Position numbers and translations under genes: made by a program. From the NCBI GenBank assembly GCA_017979445.1, contig JADQWC010000029.1, positions 1-64,000 on the forward strand: a stretch of DNA of 64,000 bases, read 5' to 3'. The stretch is from Akebia trifoliata. Lineage: Eukaryota > Streptophyta > Magnoliopsida > Ranunculales > Lardizabalaceae. A model generated the notes under the pieces. The model did not search any database. It saw only the letters and a program-made list of their open reading frames with translations, and was not told the origin of the DNA. Positions within the stretch are counted from its first letter, which is position 1. Each line of letters starts with the position of its first letter. Shown here one piece after another: positions 10,701 to 22,617 of this stretch.

Positions 10701-10859
10701 GCTCCTCGGCACAAGCCTAAATTGTTTGATAATGCTCTTCAGCACGAGCCTAAACTGTTTGATAATACTCATCGGTATGAGCCTAAATTGTTTGACAATG
10801 CTCCTTAGCACGAGCCTAAACTGTTTAGCAATGCTCATTATCGTACGAGCTTAAACTAC
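10701..10859 (+). repeat. 33-bp tandem array after the element A integrase
   Basis: About 4.8 copies starting at 10701, 10734, 10767, 10800 and 10833, of the form GCTC(C/T)TCAGCACGAGCC followed by TAAACTGTTTGATAAT. It begins right after the integrase stop codon. Confidence 0.9.
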
Positions 10860-11173
10860 ATGATACTCCTGACCTGCATAAGTTAAAACTGTGAATGATC
10901 ACCAGAAAAAATAAAAGATAAAAAAAATTGAGCTCGCTAGATTGAAAATCCAAGAGGGCAGTCTAGGCAAAACTTAGAGTATTTTCCATTTGAACTACGT
11001 TATGGTTTGATCCCATTTTGGGTACGTAGGCAGCTTGTAAAGTTACTTCAGGTTCAACCACATCAAAAAAAAAATATATACTTGTATAAGGAAATAATGA
11101 AATTATTATTAATTTCAAATGAAATAAACAATGTTATAATTTCCTAAGTCCTATACAGTGAAAAAAAAAAAGC
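10860..11173 (+). other. Element A sequence between pol and the antisense gene
   Basis: Contains AAAATCCAAGAGGGCAGTCT, AACTACGTTATGGTTTGATC and GGGTACGTAGGCAGC, a block commonly seen just after pol in Tat-lineage elements. It also has an AT-rich stretch (11060-11175). No gene. Confidence 0.55.
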
Positions 11174-11671
11174 TTAATATAAAGAAGTAAGGTTCCAAAA
11201 CTTCTTCTTCAAAGATTCTCTCTCTGCTTCGCAAGCAGCTACTTCATCATCATCAATGATTGGAGCATTAGATAGGCGAGTACACTCTGCTTCGATAGTA
11301 AGTAGAGCCTCCCCCTCTTCCTGAACTTGGGTACTAAGAAGCTCTTCAGAAGCAGCGACTTGTCGTAGCATTTCTCTGATCTGAGTCAACTCGATTTCTA
11401 ACTCAGCCTTTCGTTTTGTCAGTTCAACCCTTTTCTCCTTAGCTTCAGTCAGTTGTGTACATAAACTATCCACTGATTGAAATTTTAGTTGAGCTTCCTG
11501 GTCTAGGACGGATAGCTGAAGATCTCTATCATCTACTAACAAATATGATAAAACCCTCTCTCGTCTTGAACGATATGCCTCGACTCCAACTATAAATGAC
11601 TCAAAAAAATTTACAAAACTCATAGGATCAGTTCTGAAAGCATCCTTAAGAGAAGAGACGATGACAGGCAT
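11174..11671 (-). CDS. Intact 165-codon coiled-coil end of the antisense PMD gene
   Basis: This is the longest unbroken piece of the antisense gene (165 codons, MPVIVSSLKDAF... to ...KKFWNLTSLY). Residues about 55-150 are strongly heptad-patterned, with many Glu, Lys, Leu and Gln and no Pro or Gly, as expected for a coiled coil used for oligomerisation. The Met is probably internal to the larger gene rather than a true start. It does not resemble gag or pol. Whether it is ever expressed cannot be judged from sequence alone. Confidence 0.45.
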   Translation of the reverse strand: MPVIVSSLKDAFRTDPMSFVNFFESFIVGVEAYRSRRERVLSYLLVDDRDLQLSVLDQEAQLKFQSVDSLCTQLTEAKEKRVELTKRKAELEIELTQIREMLRQVAASEELLSTQVQEEGEALLTIEAECTRLSNAPIIDDDEVAACEAERESLKKKFWNLTSLY

Positions 11672-14504
11672 ATGAAGAGATTACCATTCTCTTAAGTTGG
11701 AAAAACCAATATTAAGCATCAACTCAACTCTAGATCAAAGGATTTCATCTCGAACTCTATGTAATGCTTGTTGAACGCATAAATCGATGTCACTATCATG
11801 CAAGGAAACTTTTCAAGTTTGGGTAGAAACTGTAAGCATTCCATGTAATTTTAGGGCAGTCAAAGATGAATCAACCAATTTATTAGAAGTAGGTAATGCC
11901 ATTGCGATAGGATCCGTATGTGTAGTTGAAAGTCATAGAGTACTACCAGAACCTTGACGAGAACAGGAAGAAACCTCGTCCCCATCACTTTTTGAAGGGT
12001 CTTCAGTACCAACCAATTTTGAAATCCCTCTGCTAAGATGACTGACATTCCAAACATCTCCCATACTCGAGAAGGCAGGGAGGACTACAAAATCCTCTAG
12101 GCCAAAAAAATCAGCAACAGATTGTATATCAATATATTTTGCGAGAACAATTAAATCACAAAAAATTATGTATATATATATATATATACAAATACATAAG
12201 AAACGTGAAATTTCTAACAAAGAATAGTGTGTAAAATTACCGCGTCTAAGAGACACCATTCTCCGCTTCAACTTCTTGCCTATCTAGAGTTACACCCGTA
12301 TCATTAGGCTCAGTCAAAACAATAGGCTTCAAAGAATCTAAAGGACTTGATTTTTGAACAGTCTACTCTACATTTACCCCAAGAATGGTGACCTGCTTCG
12401 TTTGAGTGGTCATTGGAGTCGAATGTATTTTTTTGAAATGCAATTTCAATCTAGGCTCCGTAATGACTTGTTGCGTTTCATCAACACACGTATGTTCTAT
12501 TCTTCTTTTTCGAGAAGATTTTTGCATGGCAAGCAAAATATGATGCGCCTCACGATCTTCAATTCCTTTCCTTTGATCAAAATTAAAATTTGGAACGAAG
12601 ACACTATCTTCAAGAAGACGAAAATCAAGGGCATCCAAATGAGACACTACATCTTGAACCCACCAATATCTATAACTCTTATCAAATTACCGACTCATGT
12701 CTTGCACTTTAGGAGGAATAAAAAAATTGACTCGACTCTTGGTCTGGGTTAAAGATTGCCACAAACTGTATAGCTCTATCATATCCACAGATCTTGTAAA
12801 AGGAATTGGAGTTTTAGGTATACGTTGACGAAAGCCTTGTTGACGAGCAAAACTGTGAGGACTATACATTTCCACCTTGCAAATATTACTATATATCGAA
12901 ACACCACAAATCCAGGACAATAGCTTATCATGAAAGCTTGAATCTCAGAAGGATCATCATCATTATCAGTCCATAGCCTTCTATGACTTTTTGACGGCCA
13001 GACTTCCTCAGGATGCCATTTAAAATCATTAGAATTCATAGTGATGATTAGATCCCTTGTATCATTAGCACTATCTTCCCAATAAAAGTATGAGTTGGAA
13101 ACACCAGCTTTGCGAATCAAATACGGAGGCCCAAAGTCAGTATCAAGGTCACCAAATACTCTCCGAGGAAAATGAAGTCCAACCCACCCAAACAAATAAT
13201 GAAGGTGGTAAGAACTAGTGGAAGCACCTACAACTTTTTGTGTTTTCATACCCCAGTAAGTCTGAGTTAGACCTTTGTACAAATAACACAGAAGTGGAGG
13301 TATCAAACTGAATGTAGTACATCGGGCCATCAACACTGCTACTTTGAAAGTGCCTGGACGAAGAACATCACTATCCTCACAAGGGAAAACAAAACGACAC
13401 AATCACAATGAGAGATATGCAGCTATCATAGCTTCATCTTCAACATTCTGATTTGTAGGAAAATTGAGTCTGATAAATGGATTCTCTCCCTCTTTACGAC
13501 CCCCCTTAGCCAAAGTAACTCGAGAAGAAAAGGGTCTTCATAATTTTGTTCGAGGATACTGATGACCATTAAAATTAATGTAGAATGATTTGCCATTTCT
13601 TTATACTTTACCGTCAAACGAGGATTAGAAATTCGTTCTGCTTTAGTGTACCAGAATCAAGCCACTCACTGTGGCTAACACAATCACTCTTCTTTTCAAG
13701 AATCAGTAAAGCATAAGCCTTCAACAGATACTGACAAGAAAGAGGAAGTCCTGAAACACCATTGCAATCCATGAGTTTATTGAAACTAGACACCACTTCT
13801 TCATAATACTCACTTGTGATAGAAAGCCCAAAAATCTTCTGCATTTCCTATAAAGAAATACTAATTTTCCCACAACCTGCCACAAAAGTATTGGTCTCGG
13901 AACACCAAAACTCACACAAAACTCGATACATACCATTAGGACGACTGTACTTCTTACTAGCTGCAAATATAACTTTACTAAGGGAAGTTGTTGACTTTCT
14001 GCTCTGTAGTTTATGGCTCACATCCAAGCTCCAATCTCAAAAACCACTAAGATATCGAATGTCACCTCGAGGTTCAATATCTGAATCCCATTGAGTAAAA
14101 TGTTGCATGATTTTCTATGTCAAAACAGCCTGTGGATAGTTGTGAGTTTGATCATGATGTGAAGGATGACATAAAGATGGCAGACGCTCCGTATCAATCT
14201 CATCTCCAGGGAGTAGGTTAGCTATCTAGGGATATTCACTCAAAGCTACCATATCAAGTGAAGTGTCCATTTCTGTATCTTGTGCCTTCAAAGGACCGGT
14301 CATCGGTGTGTGCACGACAAGTTTCAACTCCACATATGAAATGTTTCCTCCTCTTGAATGACCAGTTATCATAACATGGGAAAAACAAAGCCATTTTCCC
14401 TTCTGAGAAGGATCTGTATGGTCATCTACCCAACCTTCACGCGGTAAGCTTCACTTGAAATGATTTTTATTCCTTGAACTTTTGGAAAGAATGTCCCTAG
14501 CCAT
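11174..14504 (-). pseudogene. Antisense plant mobile domain (PMD) gene with C-terminal coiled coil, carried by element A
   Basis: Starting at ATG 14504 (MARDILSKSS...), the minus strand encodes in order: an N-terminal region, a plant mobile domain (aminotransferase-like family; MQKIFGLSITSEYYEEVVSS, LPLSCQYLLKAYALL, CEDSDVLRPGTFKVAVLMAR, LHYLFGWVGLHFPRRVFGDL), a Lys/Glu-rich linker, and a heptad-rich coiled coil (KRKAELEIELTQIREMLRQV) that ends at a stop at 11174. A probable intron lies near 12241-12100 (GGTAAT donor, T-rich acceptor). In-frame stops at several places (for example after HFK near the start and after NEFLILV) mark it as a pseudogene. It is opposite to pol and between pol and the 3' LTR. 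PMDs occur in silencing-related host proteins and in transposons; the role here is unknown. Confidence 0.7.
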
Positions 14505-14649
14505 CTCTGCGAAATTTCAACAAAAAAAAAAAAATAAACACATTTATTCAAAAAAAATATAATGTCTCACTAAGTACTAGTGTCACATTGACTAAAAGTA
14601 TATAAGAATATGAATAAAAAATCCATCATATTCAATAATGCTATGGCAC

Positions 14650-15645
14650 TAGAGACTAGCCAACCAACTGAACAAATAGCTCGTCGCATGGTTCTTTTGT
14701 GTGAATAAATCTTGCGTCAAGTCATTCTTCTAGCCAATTGACATTTGTCAGGCAGTTGACATTGTCCATTCCTAAGTATTACTGATGAAAAGTTGTTTTA
14801 GGGATTGACCAACCGACTATACAAATGGCTCGTCAGATGGTTATTTTGTGTTAAAAAATATTACGTCAAGTCATTCTTTTAGCCAATTGACATTTGTCAG
14901 CCAGTTGACGTTGTCCACTCTTAAGCACTACTGATGAACAGTTACTTTAGAGGTTGGCCAACTAGCTAGACAAATAGATCGTCGCATGGTTCTTTTGCGT
15001 ATACAAATCTTGAGTATCGGGATTTTGCAAGCCAATTGACGTTTGTCAGCCAGCTGACGTTGTCCACTCCTAAGCATTACTGATGAATAGTTGCTTTAGA
15101 GATTGGCCAACCGACTAGACAAATGACTCATCGCATGGTTATTTTGTTTGAACAAATCTTACGTCAAGTCATTCTTTTAGCCAATTGACGTTTGTCAACT
15201 AGTTAACATGGTCCACTCCTAAGCACTGCTGATAAACAATTGCTTTAGAGATTGGCCAACCGACTGTACAAATAATTAGTCCCATGGTTCTTCTACGTAT
15301 ACAAATCTTGAATCTCATGATTCTGAAAGTCAATTGAAGTTTGCTAACAAGTTGACGTTGTCCACTCCTAAGCATTACTGATAAACAATTGTTTTAAAGA
15401 TTGGCCAACTAGCTAGACAAATAGGTCGTCGCATGGTTCTTCTACGTATGCAAATCTTGAGTCTCGTGATTCTACAAGCCAATTGACTTTTGTCAACCAG
15501 TTGACGTTGCCCACTTCTAAGTGTTACTGATGAACAACTACTTTAGAGATTTGGTCAACTAGCTGGACAAATAGATCGTCGCATGGTTTTTCTACGGATA
15601 CATCTTTCATCATGCAATTCTTTTGATAAGTCAGTATTGTTCGTC
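14650..15645 (+). repeat. 149-bp tandem array (about 6.7 copies), satellite-like
   Basis: The landmark CTGATGA(A/T) or CTGATAAAC recurs at 14782, 14931, 15080, 15229, 15378 and 15527, exactly 149 bp apart. Each unit also has CCAATTGAC(G/A)TTTGTCA, GTTGACGTTGTCCACTCCTA and GGCCAAC(C/T)(G/A)(A/G)CT. No insertions or deletions separate these landmarks although many base changes exist. It lies between the start of the antisense gene and the 3' end of element A. Confidence 0.95.
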
Positions 15646-18600
15646 CCAAGCATGATTAACACATATAGTTATTATAAAATTTAACGGGCAAGAATCGTTC
15701 TTAATTTCTTTATCAATGCACCCTATTGCAAATAATTGTATACAAGAACGACAGGTATTAAAAATTTCAAGTTTGGGAAATTACTTTATTTTGGTAATGA
15801 CAGAGACTGAAACTTTAAGTTGTCGAGAAATTCTAAGTGACTGATAAGTAATAACAAGGATTAAAGCTCTCAGTTGCCTCCTACGTTCCGAAAATCAAGA
15901 GAGAACCTGAATCAAGCCAAAAAAAATATCAACCTAAGTATAAAAAAAAAAGATCTCTGATTTGTTACAAGTAAAAGTTGGTGTACAAAAATCCACCCTT
16001 TTTGAGGTGTTACAAATAAAGGTCGATGCGTTAATAGAAATTCTAAATAATAAAAAAAAAAACCTCTATTGAGGGGTTTGTAGAGTTCACTTTTCATCTT
16101 CTTCAATCGATCACTCCGATAAAAATGGAAGAAAATCATGGATCATCGTAATCGACAGAAGATGACGTTGTTTGAGCTATTGAAGCTCTTTAAAAAAAAC
16201 TTATTTCTTTCTTAAATTCTTATTCAGGACGAGTTCTTCTTTCTCTGTACTTGAAGAACAGAAAGGATGAGTTTTATGAGGTGTGGAAGCAAAATCTGAA
16301 GAGCTTGAAAAGTGAAACCAAGAGTTTGGTTCTAATTAAATGTCTGATAAGACAGACCCTTGATTTACATAAATCTGAACTCCAACCAATGCATGGATAC
16401 GCTGATAGCTCTACAACCCAGAAAAAAAGAAAAGCAGAGAAAGGACACTGGCTACTTCCAATTCTTTTCAGTAAAAAAAAAGCAGAAAAAAGAAGACCCC
16501 TTTGTATATCTTGTAAATATCAAGATTCTTTGCGTGAAAAAATTCGCCAAAATTAAAATTCCTTGAATCCTTACACACAGTGATTATATCTATAATCCAA
16601 AACGTGCAGACGACTCACTTTTAATGATAAAAATATTTTTTTTCTCTTCTTTTTTTTTCTTAAAAAAGAAAAAGAGAGAGGACCTGTGAGAATGTACATC
16701 ATGTACATATACATCTACGTATCAGTGGGTGTGATGTGGGTTATGCGTACATGTATATGTTGCATTGTGAATACAAGGTGCAGACTCTGTTTTGGTAAAT
16801 AAAAAATTTAGAAAAGAAGAAGGAGAAAGAGATTGAACGAAGGTCCCAACGTCGGCTGTTGGGAATGACTCTGTTCGAGAATAGAACGGCAAAAAGAAGA
16901 GATTGAACGAAGGAGAGAAGCCTTCAACACATAAACAAACCCATCCAGTTTCTACGATTTATTTATATAAGGTTAGAGGCCAACTCCTCTTTAAACTCGT
17001 TGTCGAGTTCGGGTGCAACAAAAACTCTAGTTTGAAAGAAGATGAGGAGGACAGAGGACATACCTGCTGATGTTCTTTCCTCAAAATCTGAAACTTGCCG
17101 AAGGTGAATCTGCTGCAGCCATTTTGGATCGTTTATAAAGAAAAGATACGTGGAGTTCTGCAACTCTATGTTAGTGTTTAGGTTGAAGTAGAAGAACTAA
17201 TCAAAGTCGGACTCTTTGATACGTTGGAAAGCAAGGGAAATTTGGATTCTTCAAGTAGATAATTTTCTAAATTTAAAATCCAATCTTTCGACGACGTAAA
17301 CAATGGCGATCTCAACTGCAATTCCATTAAAACAGGGCCTTAAACAAGTTGAACTCTCTTTAAAATAGAGTTTTAAATGAGTTGAATTTACTGTCGAAGG
17401 TAGATTTGTTTCAATCGGACTGACCATCAACAGCAGCCGTGCATTCTGTTTGTTAGAAGAAGAATCCTTCTTAAAACCGTTGTTGGTGTTTAAGACGGAA
17501 TGAAAAAGCTTCCATGTATGTTAAAAAAGGGAAAATGCTAAAATGAGTTTCATTAAAATGTGGGATGTGCACATAACCATAGATGTGCTTCCTCGTGATA
17601 CGAGTAAAAACATTCAACGGTATATGTATGTCCACGTCATAATTGTGAGAATTACAGTTAATTCTGTGTCACCCCAGTACTACTCAAAAAGGAAGATGCT
17701 GAAATCAATCTCATTCGGACTCTTCATGGGTAAAGACTAGCCTTACCAACTTGTAAGATTCCTTATCTTACTAAGATTGTTGAGCTCGCCTAACGACATC
17801 CAAGTACATGATCCGATCCAATAAGGCTGCAGAAAGCAAAATTCTTCGAATATTTTTTTAAAAATCAGGCTGATATTCAACCAATTTGAAGCCCATTGTG
17901 AGTCGATTTAACTTGGCTCAGTTAAAATCGAAGCAACTCGGTCATAACCCATGGATAACATTTTATGACTCAACTCAGATTTTTGGACAACTCAACGCGA
18001 CATCTTTGCCATAGGTAAACATGAGTTGAATATGACTGAACAGACGTTTTTGGTAAGTCTTCGGTTTGCTAAAGTTAAAAAAAAAGAGGGAGAAGAATGG
18101 GGTTTTAATTCCATACATCTTGGGTACACCATACTCCAATAGAACATGAGTTGGATTAAATAAAATATATAGAAAAAGACTTGCTGTTGGAAAACTTATG
18201 TGCATAGCTAATGATTCAATGGCAAAATTCCATGTATATGGAATGAGCAACACTGATTGGATGGTAGAGAGAAAATGTCAAGAGAAAATTTTGTAGTGCC
18301 ACGTGTCTTGTAAAAATCACACCTTGCAGTAGATGTATTATAACTACCTAAAGTCAATACCAACTCTATGCCACATAGCAAAAGAAAATTGGTAATATAG
18401 GCCCGTCACAATCTCCTTTAAATCTTAAAAAGATTTAAAAAGTGAGCTTATTGTTATGTGAAGAAAAATGGATTTGATTCCTTCTATTTCACCAACACCT
18501 AAGCTTAAGCACTTAGAGACCAATCAAATATTATGTTTGGGTTCATTTATTCTTAAACCTAATCCAACCATTAATGTATCCTGCACATACTTCTAATGAC

Positions 18601-18685
18601 TCTTATCATAACTCAAAGCATATCACAAATTGATCGAGGTGATCAATGATGCACCATCATCAGTTTCGCCTCTAATAATGCATCC
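15646..18685 (+). other. Element A 3' UTR or inserted sequence; nothing recognised
   Basis: About 3 kb of AT-rich sequence with short open frames only (for example 101 codons at 16251 and 65 codons at 17543, neither resembling a known family). It has A-runs near 16470 and 16640 and a TGTACATATACATCTACGTA stretch near 16700. I see no domain, tandem repeat or terminal repeats. It may be element A untranslated sequence or an unrecognised older insertion. Confidence 0.4.
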
Positions 18686-19522
18686 TTGAGGGGGCATTTG
18701 TGAGCATCAAAATTTAAACGGGCCCTTGCAGCTTTCTAAGTTAACAAAAAGCCCACCGAATCAAAATTGGGCCCACAAATCTAAAATGGGGGTCTGTTAA
18801 TCGAAACGGGCCTCATATGGTTTGGGTTTGGGTTTTCGCAGATAAAGCCAATGATCTAGTAAATTCAAGTGATCCACACATTAAATATTGGGTCTTATAC
18901 CCAAATAAATAAGTTTGGCCCAATAATAATCCATAAAATCCTTAAAATTAGATTTTGACAAATTTAGCCTTTTAAAACAAATCAATTAAACCTTTTTCAG
19001 TTGGGGTATAGTTGGAATGCTAAATTATCTTTAAGTCTATAAATACAAGAGCCCCTCTCATGGAGAGGGAATCTGGATCACTTTCTCTCAGAAGACAGAA
19101 ACTCTACCTCTAGAGAAAAAGAAGCTCTCAAGCCCTCCTCTAGAGACAAAGCAAGGTTCTTCAAAGATCCGGTCTCCGACTAAAGAGAAGATCAAGCATA
19201 AAGCCCTTCCCCAGAAGTCAAGAAAACATTCTCAACCGATAAAACGTGAAGCCCGGAGAAAAGAAAATCTACAGAAGCCTCTACAGAAGATCAAGCATAA
19301 AGCAAAACTCTCACCCAAACAACTTTCTCAGTTGATAAAGCGCGAAACTCGGAGAGAAGAAAAGCTACATACGTTACCATCATCTTTTTGTATTTGACTG
19401 TTAAGCAGAGGAAATATTGAGATCTGTATCTCATTTTCATCAAAAATCAATAAAATCATTTGCAATCATATTTCACGAATCTCGAGGTAGATCTATTGAA
19501 ATTTATTATCAACAATCGTACA
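18686..19522 (+). mobile_element. Probable polypurine tract and 3' LTR of element A
   Basis: TTGAGGGGGCATT (about 18686-18698) is a polypurine tract. It is directly followed by TGTGAGCATC, which opens an LTR-like segment with a TATA box (CTATAAATACAAGAGCCC near 19040), purine-rich repeats CTACAGAAGATCAAGCATAAAG and a polyadenylation-like AATCAATAAAATC (near 19446). The 3' boundary is unclear: TCGTACA at 19522 is a candidate, but there is no second copy to compare. The last stretch (19523-19681) is AT-rich with no feature. Confidence 0.5.
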
Positions 19523-19686
19523 GGTATATTTACTTTTTATCTTTTTTATTTGTTTTATTTACTTATTTTAGGATTTTTTTAGCAATGTAATCTACTTTAA
19601 GAGGAGAGTCTCCTCATTTCTTTTATGTTCGCATTTGTTTCATTTGTACAATTTTTAATGAGAAGTTTCTTTTAATAAGACCCTAA

Positions 19687-20861
19687 TGATGAGTGTCTCG
19701 AAACACTCAATTATATCACATTTTCAGACATTTATCTTGATTTTTGGCCCTATTTATCCGTATTAAGGTAATAATCATGATAAGCCTTGAAACACCATGT
19801 TGCATGTTAATTAGGCTTAATTATACATAAATAAATTCATTTACTAGATAAATCTAATTATGTGTGTTTCTTGTGCAGAAAATCAACATTTGGAATCAAA
19901 ATCTCAAGGCAAAAGCATTTGGGCCCACTTTGGAATGCTTTAATTCTTAACTCATGTTCTCCTCTTTTGTCTTTTTGTGCAAAGAAAAGTGGAGGCTACT
20001 TTTAGACTCTTCTATACACATTTTTGTCTATAAATAGAGCCTCAATCTCTATAGAAAGGGTCTCATCTTTGTTCTCTTATCCAAGACTCCTTTAATCTAA
20101 AGCTTTTGGCCTATTCTCTTCTTTTTTATATTTTCATCTTCTTGTTATTTTCTTTTAGCTAAATAGTCTTGTAAGAAGTAGAAGAAAAAGAATTTGTAAG
20201 TTTCTCCATGAAATAAAGAAAAGTTCTTTCATCACTTATCTTCCATTTCTTGCAATGACATTAGGCTAAGCTACCCTGCATTGGAGAATGGAAAAGCTTA
20301 GAGTAAGTTCTTGTATTGTTTCTAATTTCATGTCTTTCTTTTATTTAAAATGCTTATGAGTTCTCTTTAAGATTTCTTTCACCTTTTATTCTTAATATAG
20401 ATACTTTATGCTTAAGATTAGATTAAGATAAAGTATGCTTAACTAGTTAATTGGTAGTAGGATGTTTTCAAAGAGTTCTACTTTGTTTATGTTCCCTCAT
20501 TTGATTTCATTTGCAAAACTTTCTGATCTAAAGAGCTAACACCAAGCCCTTATGATTGAATTATAAAAAAGTTAGAGACTAGGAATTGCTCATCAACATG
20601 TTCTAGGTAAATCCACCTCAAATGATGCTTTAATTTCATAAGTTTACTTGCTTTTAACATCATTTACTTTTGTTCATTTTCTAGTAATTTTAAATCCTCT
20701 TATAAGTTCAAAAATACGAAGAAAAACATATTTGAATTTTATCCTCTTAGCTTAACTCTACTCCTCCTTTCTCTTGGGTTCGATCCCCTACTTGTCCCAC
20801 AAGTAAGGTAAAAGTAAGATTAATATTAATTCCGATGAGAAGAACAACGATAGTCCCATCA
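19687..20861 (+). mobile_element. Solo LTR of family B (1175 bp) with perfect target duplication
   Basis: Begins TGATGAGTGTC and ends GTCCCATCA. The 5-bp sequence CCTAA occurs on both sides (19682-19686 and 20862-20866), so both ends are exact and no internal region is present. The first 30 bases contain a hairpin, GAGTGT-CTCGAA-ACACTC. A TATA box is near 20030 (CTATAAATAGAGCCTC). Near the 3' end, CTTGGGTTCGATCCCC resembles LTRs of the Athila group, but with no internal domain the lineage is uncertain. Confidence 0.9.
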
Positions 20862-20866
20862 CCTAA

Positions 20867-21309
20867 TTAACAATAAATCACCTCATCAAACATAAGCTTG
20901 ACCAGCGCAAGTCATCAATTATAATAAAATAATAAAAGCAAATGCTATCAAGAATGATCATTTACCTTCTACCAATTCTTAATTCACCTTTGATGGGGTT
21001 TCAGGATATTATTGTTCCCAAACTTAAGCATCTGCCACCTAGTTGGAGTCGAGAGTCAGGTCATTTGGGGAGAACATCAACACCAAGAGAACTGTCAGAA
21101 ATGGCTTTTGAATCTGAACTCGTAGAAATTCATAAGATTTTGGCGGTCTTTACAATGGATATGAACAAGAAAATGAGCAAGGTAAAAGTACAAGAATATA
21201 TCTCTAAGTCAACAAAAGACCACCTTAACGATCAAAGGGCAAAGGAGCAAAAGGTTGCATGGCTAAGAATCTGTATGAGGTTTATGAGCTTAATGGAAAT
21301 AAGGAGCAC
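20867..21309 (+). other. Unidentified open frame next to the solo LTR
   Basis: A frame from ATG 20942 reads MLSRMIIYLLPILNSPLMGF...LPPSWSRESGHLGR...SEMAFESELVEIHKILA and runs on into the inverted X4 LTR, so its last part is not protein sequence. The first about 120 residues are hydrophilic and look coding-like, perhaps a retroelement gag or spacer fragment. I do not recognise the family. Confidence 0.3.
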
Positions 21310-22534
21310 TTTAATGAGAATCCACCTGCCTTTGTCTCCGTCACTGGATCAGCTTCAGATATTTGAGATGAGGTATTTTCCTCCTAAATCTGAGTATTTG
21401 TTGGGTGTTCTAGGTGTTTTGAGGGTTTCTGGGTATTTTTTTAAAGGTTTTTGGGTGTTTTTTTAATAGAAAAGGGGATTTGGGTGTTAGGTTGGGACTT
21501 AGGGCTTCAGATTTAGGATTTTCGAAAGGTTGGGGAGAGTTTTTGGCCTCTCTTTCATAGGTTTTCTCTTGACCTACGAGATTAGGTTGTGAAGGCTCCT
21601 GTCTATAGATTTTTTTGGAAGTCTTTCAGTTTGATTAAGTCTTTTTAATATAAGGTTCATTAATGTTTTGAATTAGGATTTTCATTCTTACGTACATTAA
21701 AAGAATATTTTTTAGTTTTTGGAGAACCCCCCTGATTATATCTTTAATTCTTTGGGCCCCCAACTAGAGAGGCCTTCTAATAAATATCAGGTGGGCCCCA
21801 CTTGAATAGGTGGGTCCCACTTGAATAAGTGGGCCACAACTTAAAATTTGTCTCATGGGCTTAATTAATTAATTTTATTTGTTTAAAATTTTAAATTTAA
21901 TTTATTAAGATTTCACTTTACATTCATTAATATTTTAATTATTAATTTCAAAATTTTAAATTTTTGAGTTGGAAAATTATCGTTTTGCCCTTAAAAAGAA
22001 GGCATTTGAGTTCCGATGTCGTTTTTCGATGTTTTGGGATGTTTTAAAATCATTTTTTCATAAGAAATTCAATGGAAGTATTAGTTTGTGTCACTTATGG
22101 GTTTTTGGCGTGAAATGATAGTAGACCTTACGAGGGGTATTTTCGTAATTTGATCAAATTTGGTGAAAATTGGTAAAACAGTTTATTCTATTTTAGTTTG
22201 TTATTTTATGTATTTGAAAAAAATTTCCTAAGCGTAATATAGGTTTTAGAGATGCTTTGATGTTAGGGGTATTTTGAAAATTTGGTCATTTTTTAGTGAT
22301 TTTTCTCGTAAAACTTCTTTTTATCCCAAAATGATAATTTGTATGTTTTTGGGTTATATTTTCCTAGTGTAGCGTGACTTCTAAATTTTTGTTTGCTTGA
22401 GATATCTCATCTAAATTTTCTGAAACGTATCTAGTAACAAATAAAAACATTGAATATTCATCCATTATTAGGAACCGTCGCAATCGGGTTGACGAGTTGA
22501 TTAATCAGGCGAGTGCAAAAATGGGGTGTCTACA
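21310..22534 (-). mobile_element. Truncated inverted family X LTR (X4)
   Basis: On the minus strand it starts at 22534 with TGTAGACACCCCATTTTTGC and follows the family X LTR for about 1.2 kb. That includes GGGGGCCCAAAGAATTAAAG, the CTCCGTCACTGGATC region and a T-rich stretch. It lacks the last several hundred bases of the LTR (and hence any primer site). It is clearly more diverged than X1 and X2. Confidence 0.75.
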
Positions 22535-22617
22535 TTAAGATATTAAATTAATTTCTTGTTCAGTTTAGAGTAATCTTTATACAATGAAAAAACATATTAA
22601 ATTAATTTTCTTAGTAC

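Larger units (their letters stand above)
7392..19522 (+). mobile_element. Decayed Tat-lineage Ty3/gypsy element (A), 5' part missing
   Basis: Order on the plus strand: protease remnant (to 8527), foreign LTR fragment, RNase H remnant, integrase remnant, 33-bp array, antisense plant mobile domain gene, 149-bp array, long 3' UTR, polypurine tract and probable 3' LTR. Protease and integrase phrases such as VNIIP, ATPYSLVYG and INDNFLKRYY are typical of the Tat lineage. Reverse transcriptase is absent. Its 5' LTR and gag are not seen; they may lie beyond the Y1 insertion. The right limit is uncertain. Confidence 0.7.
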
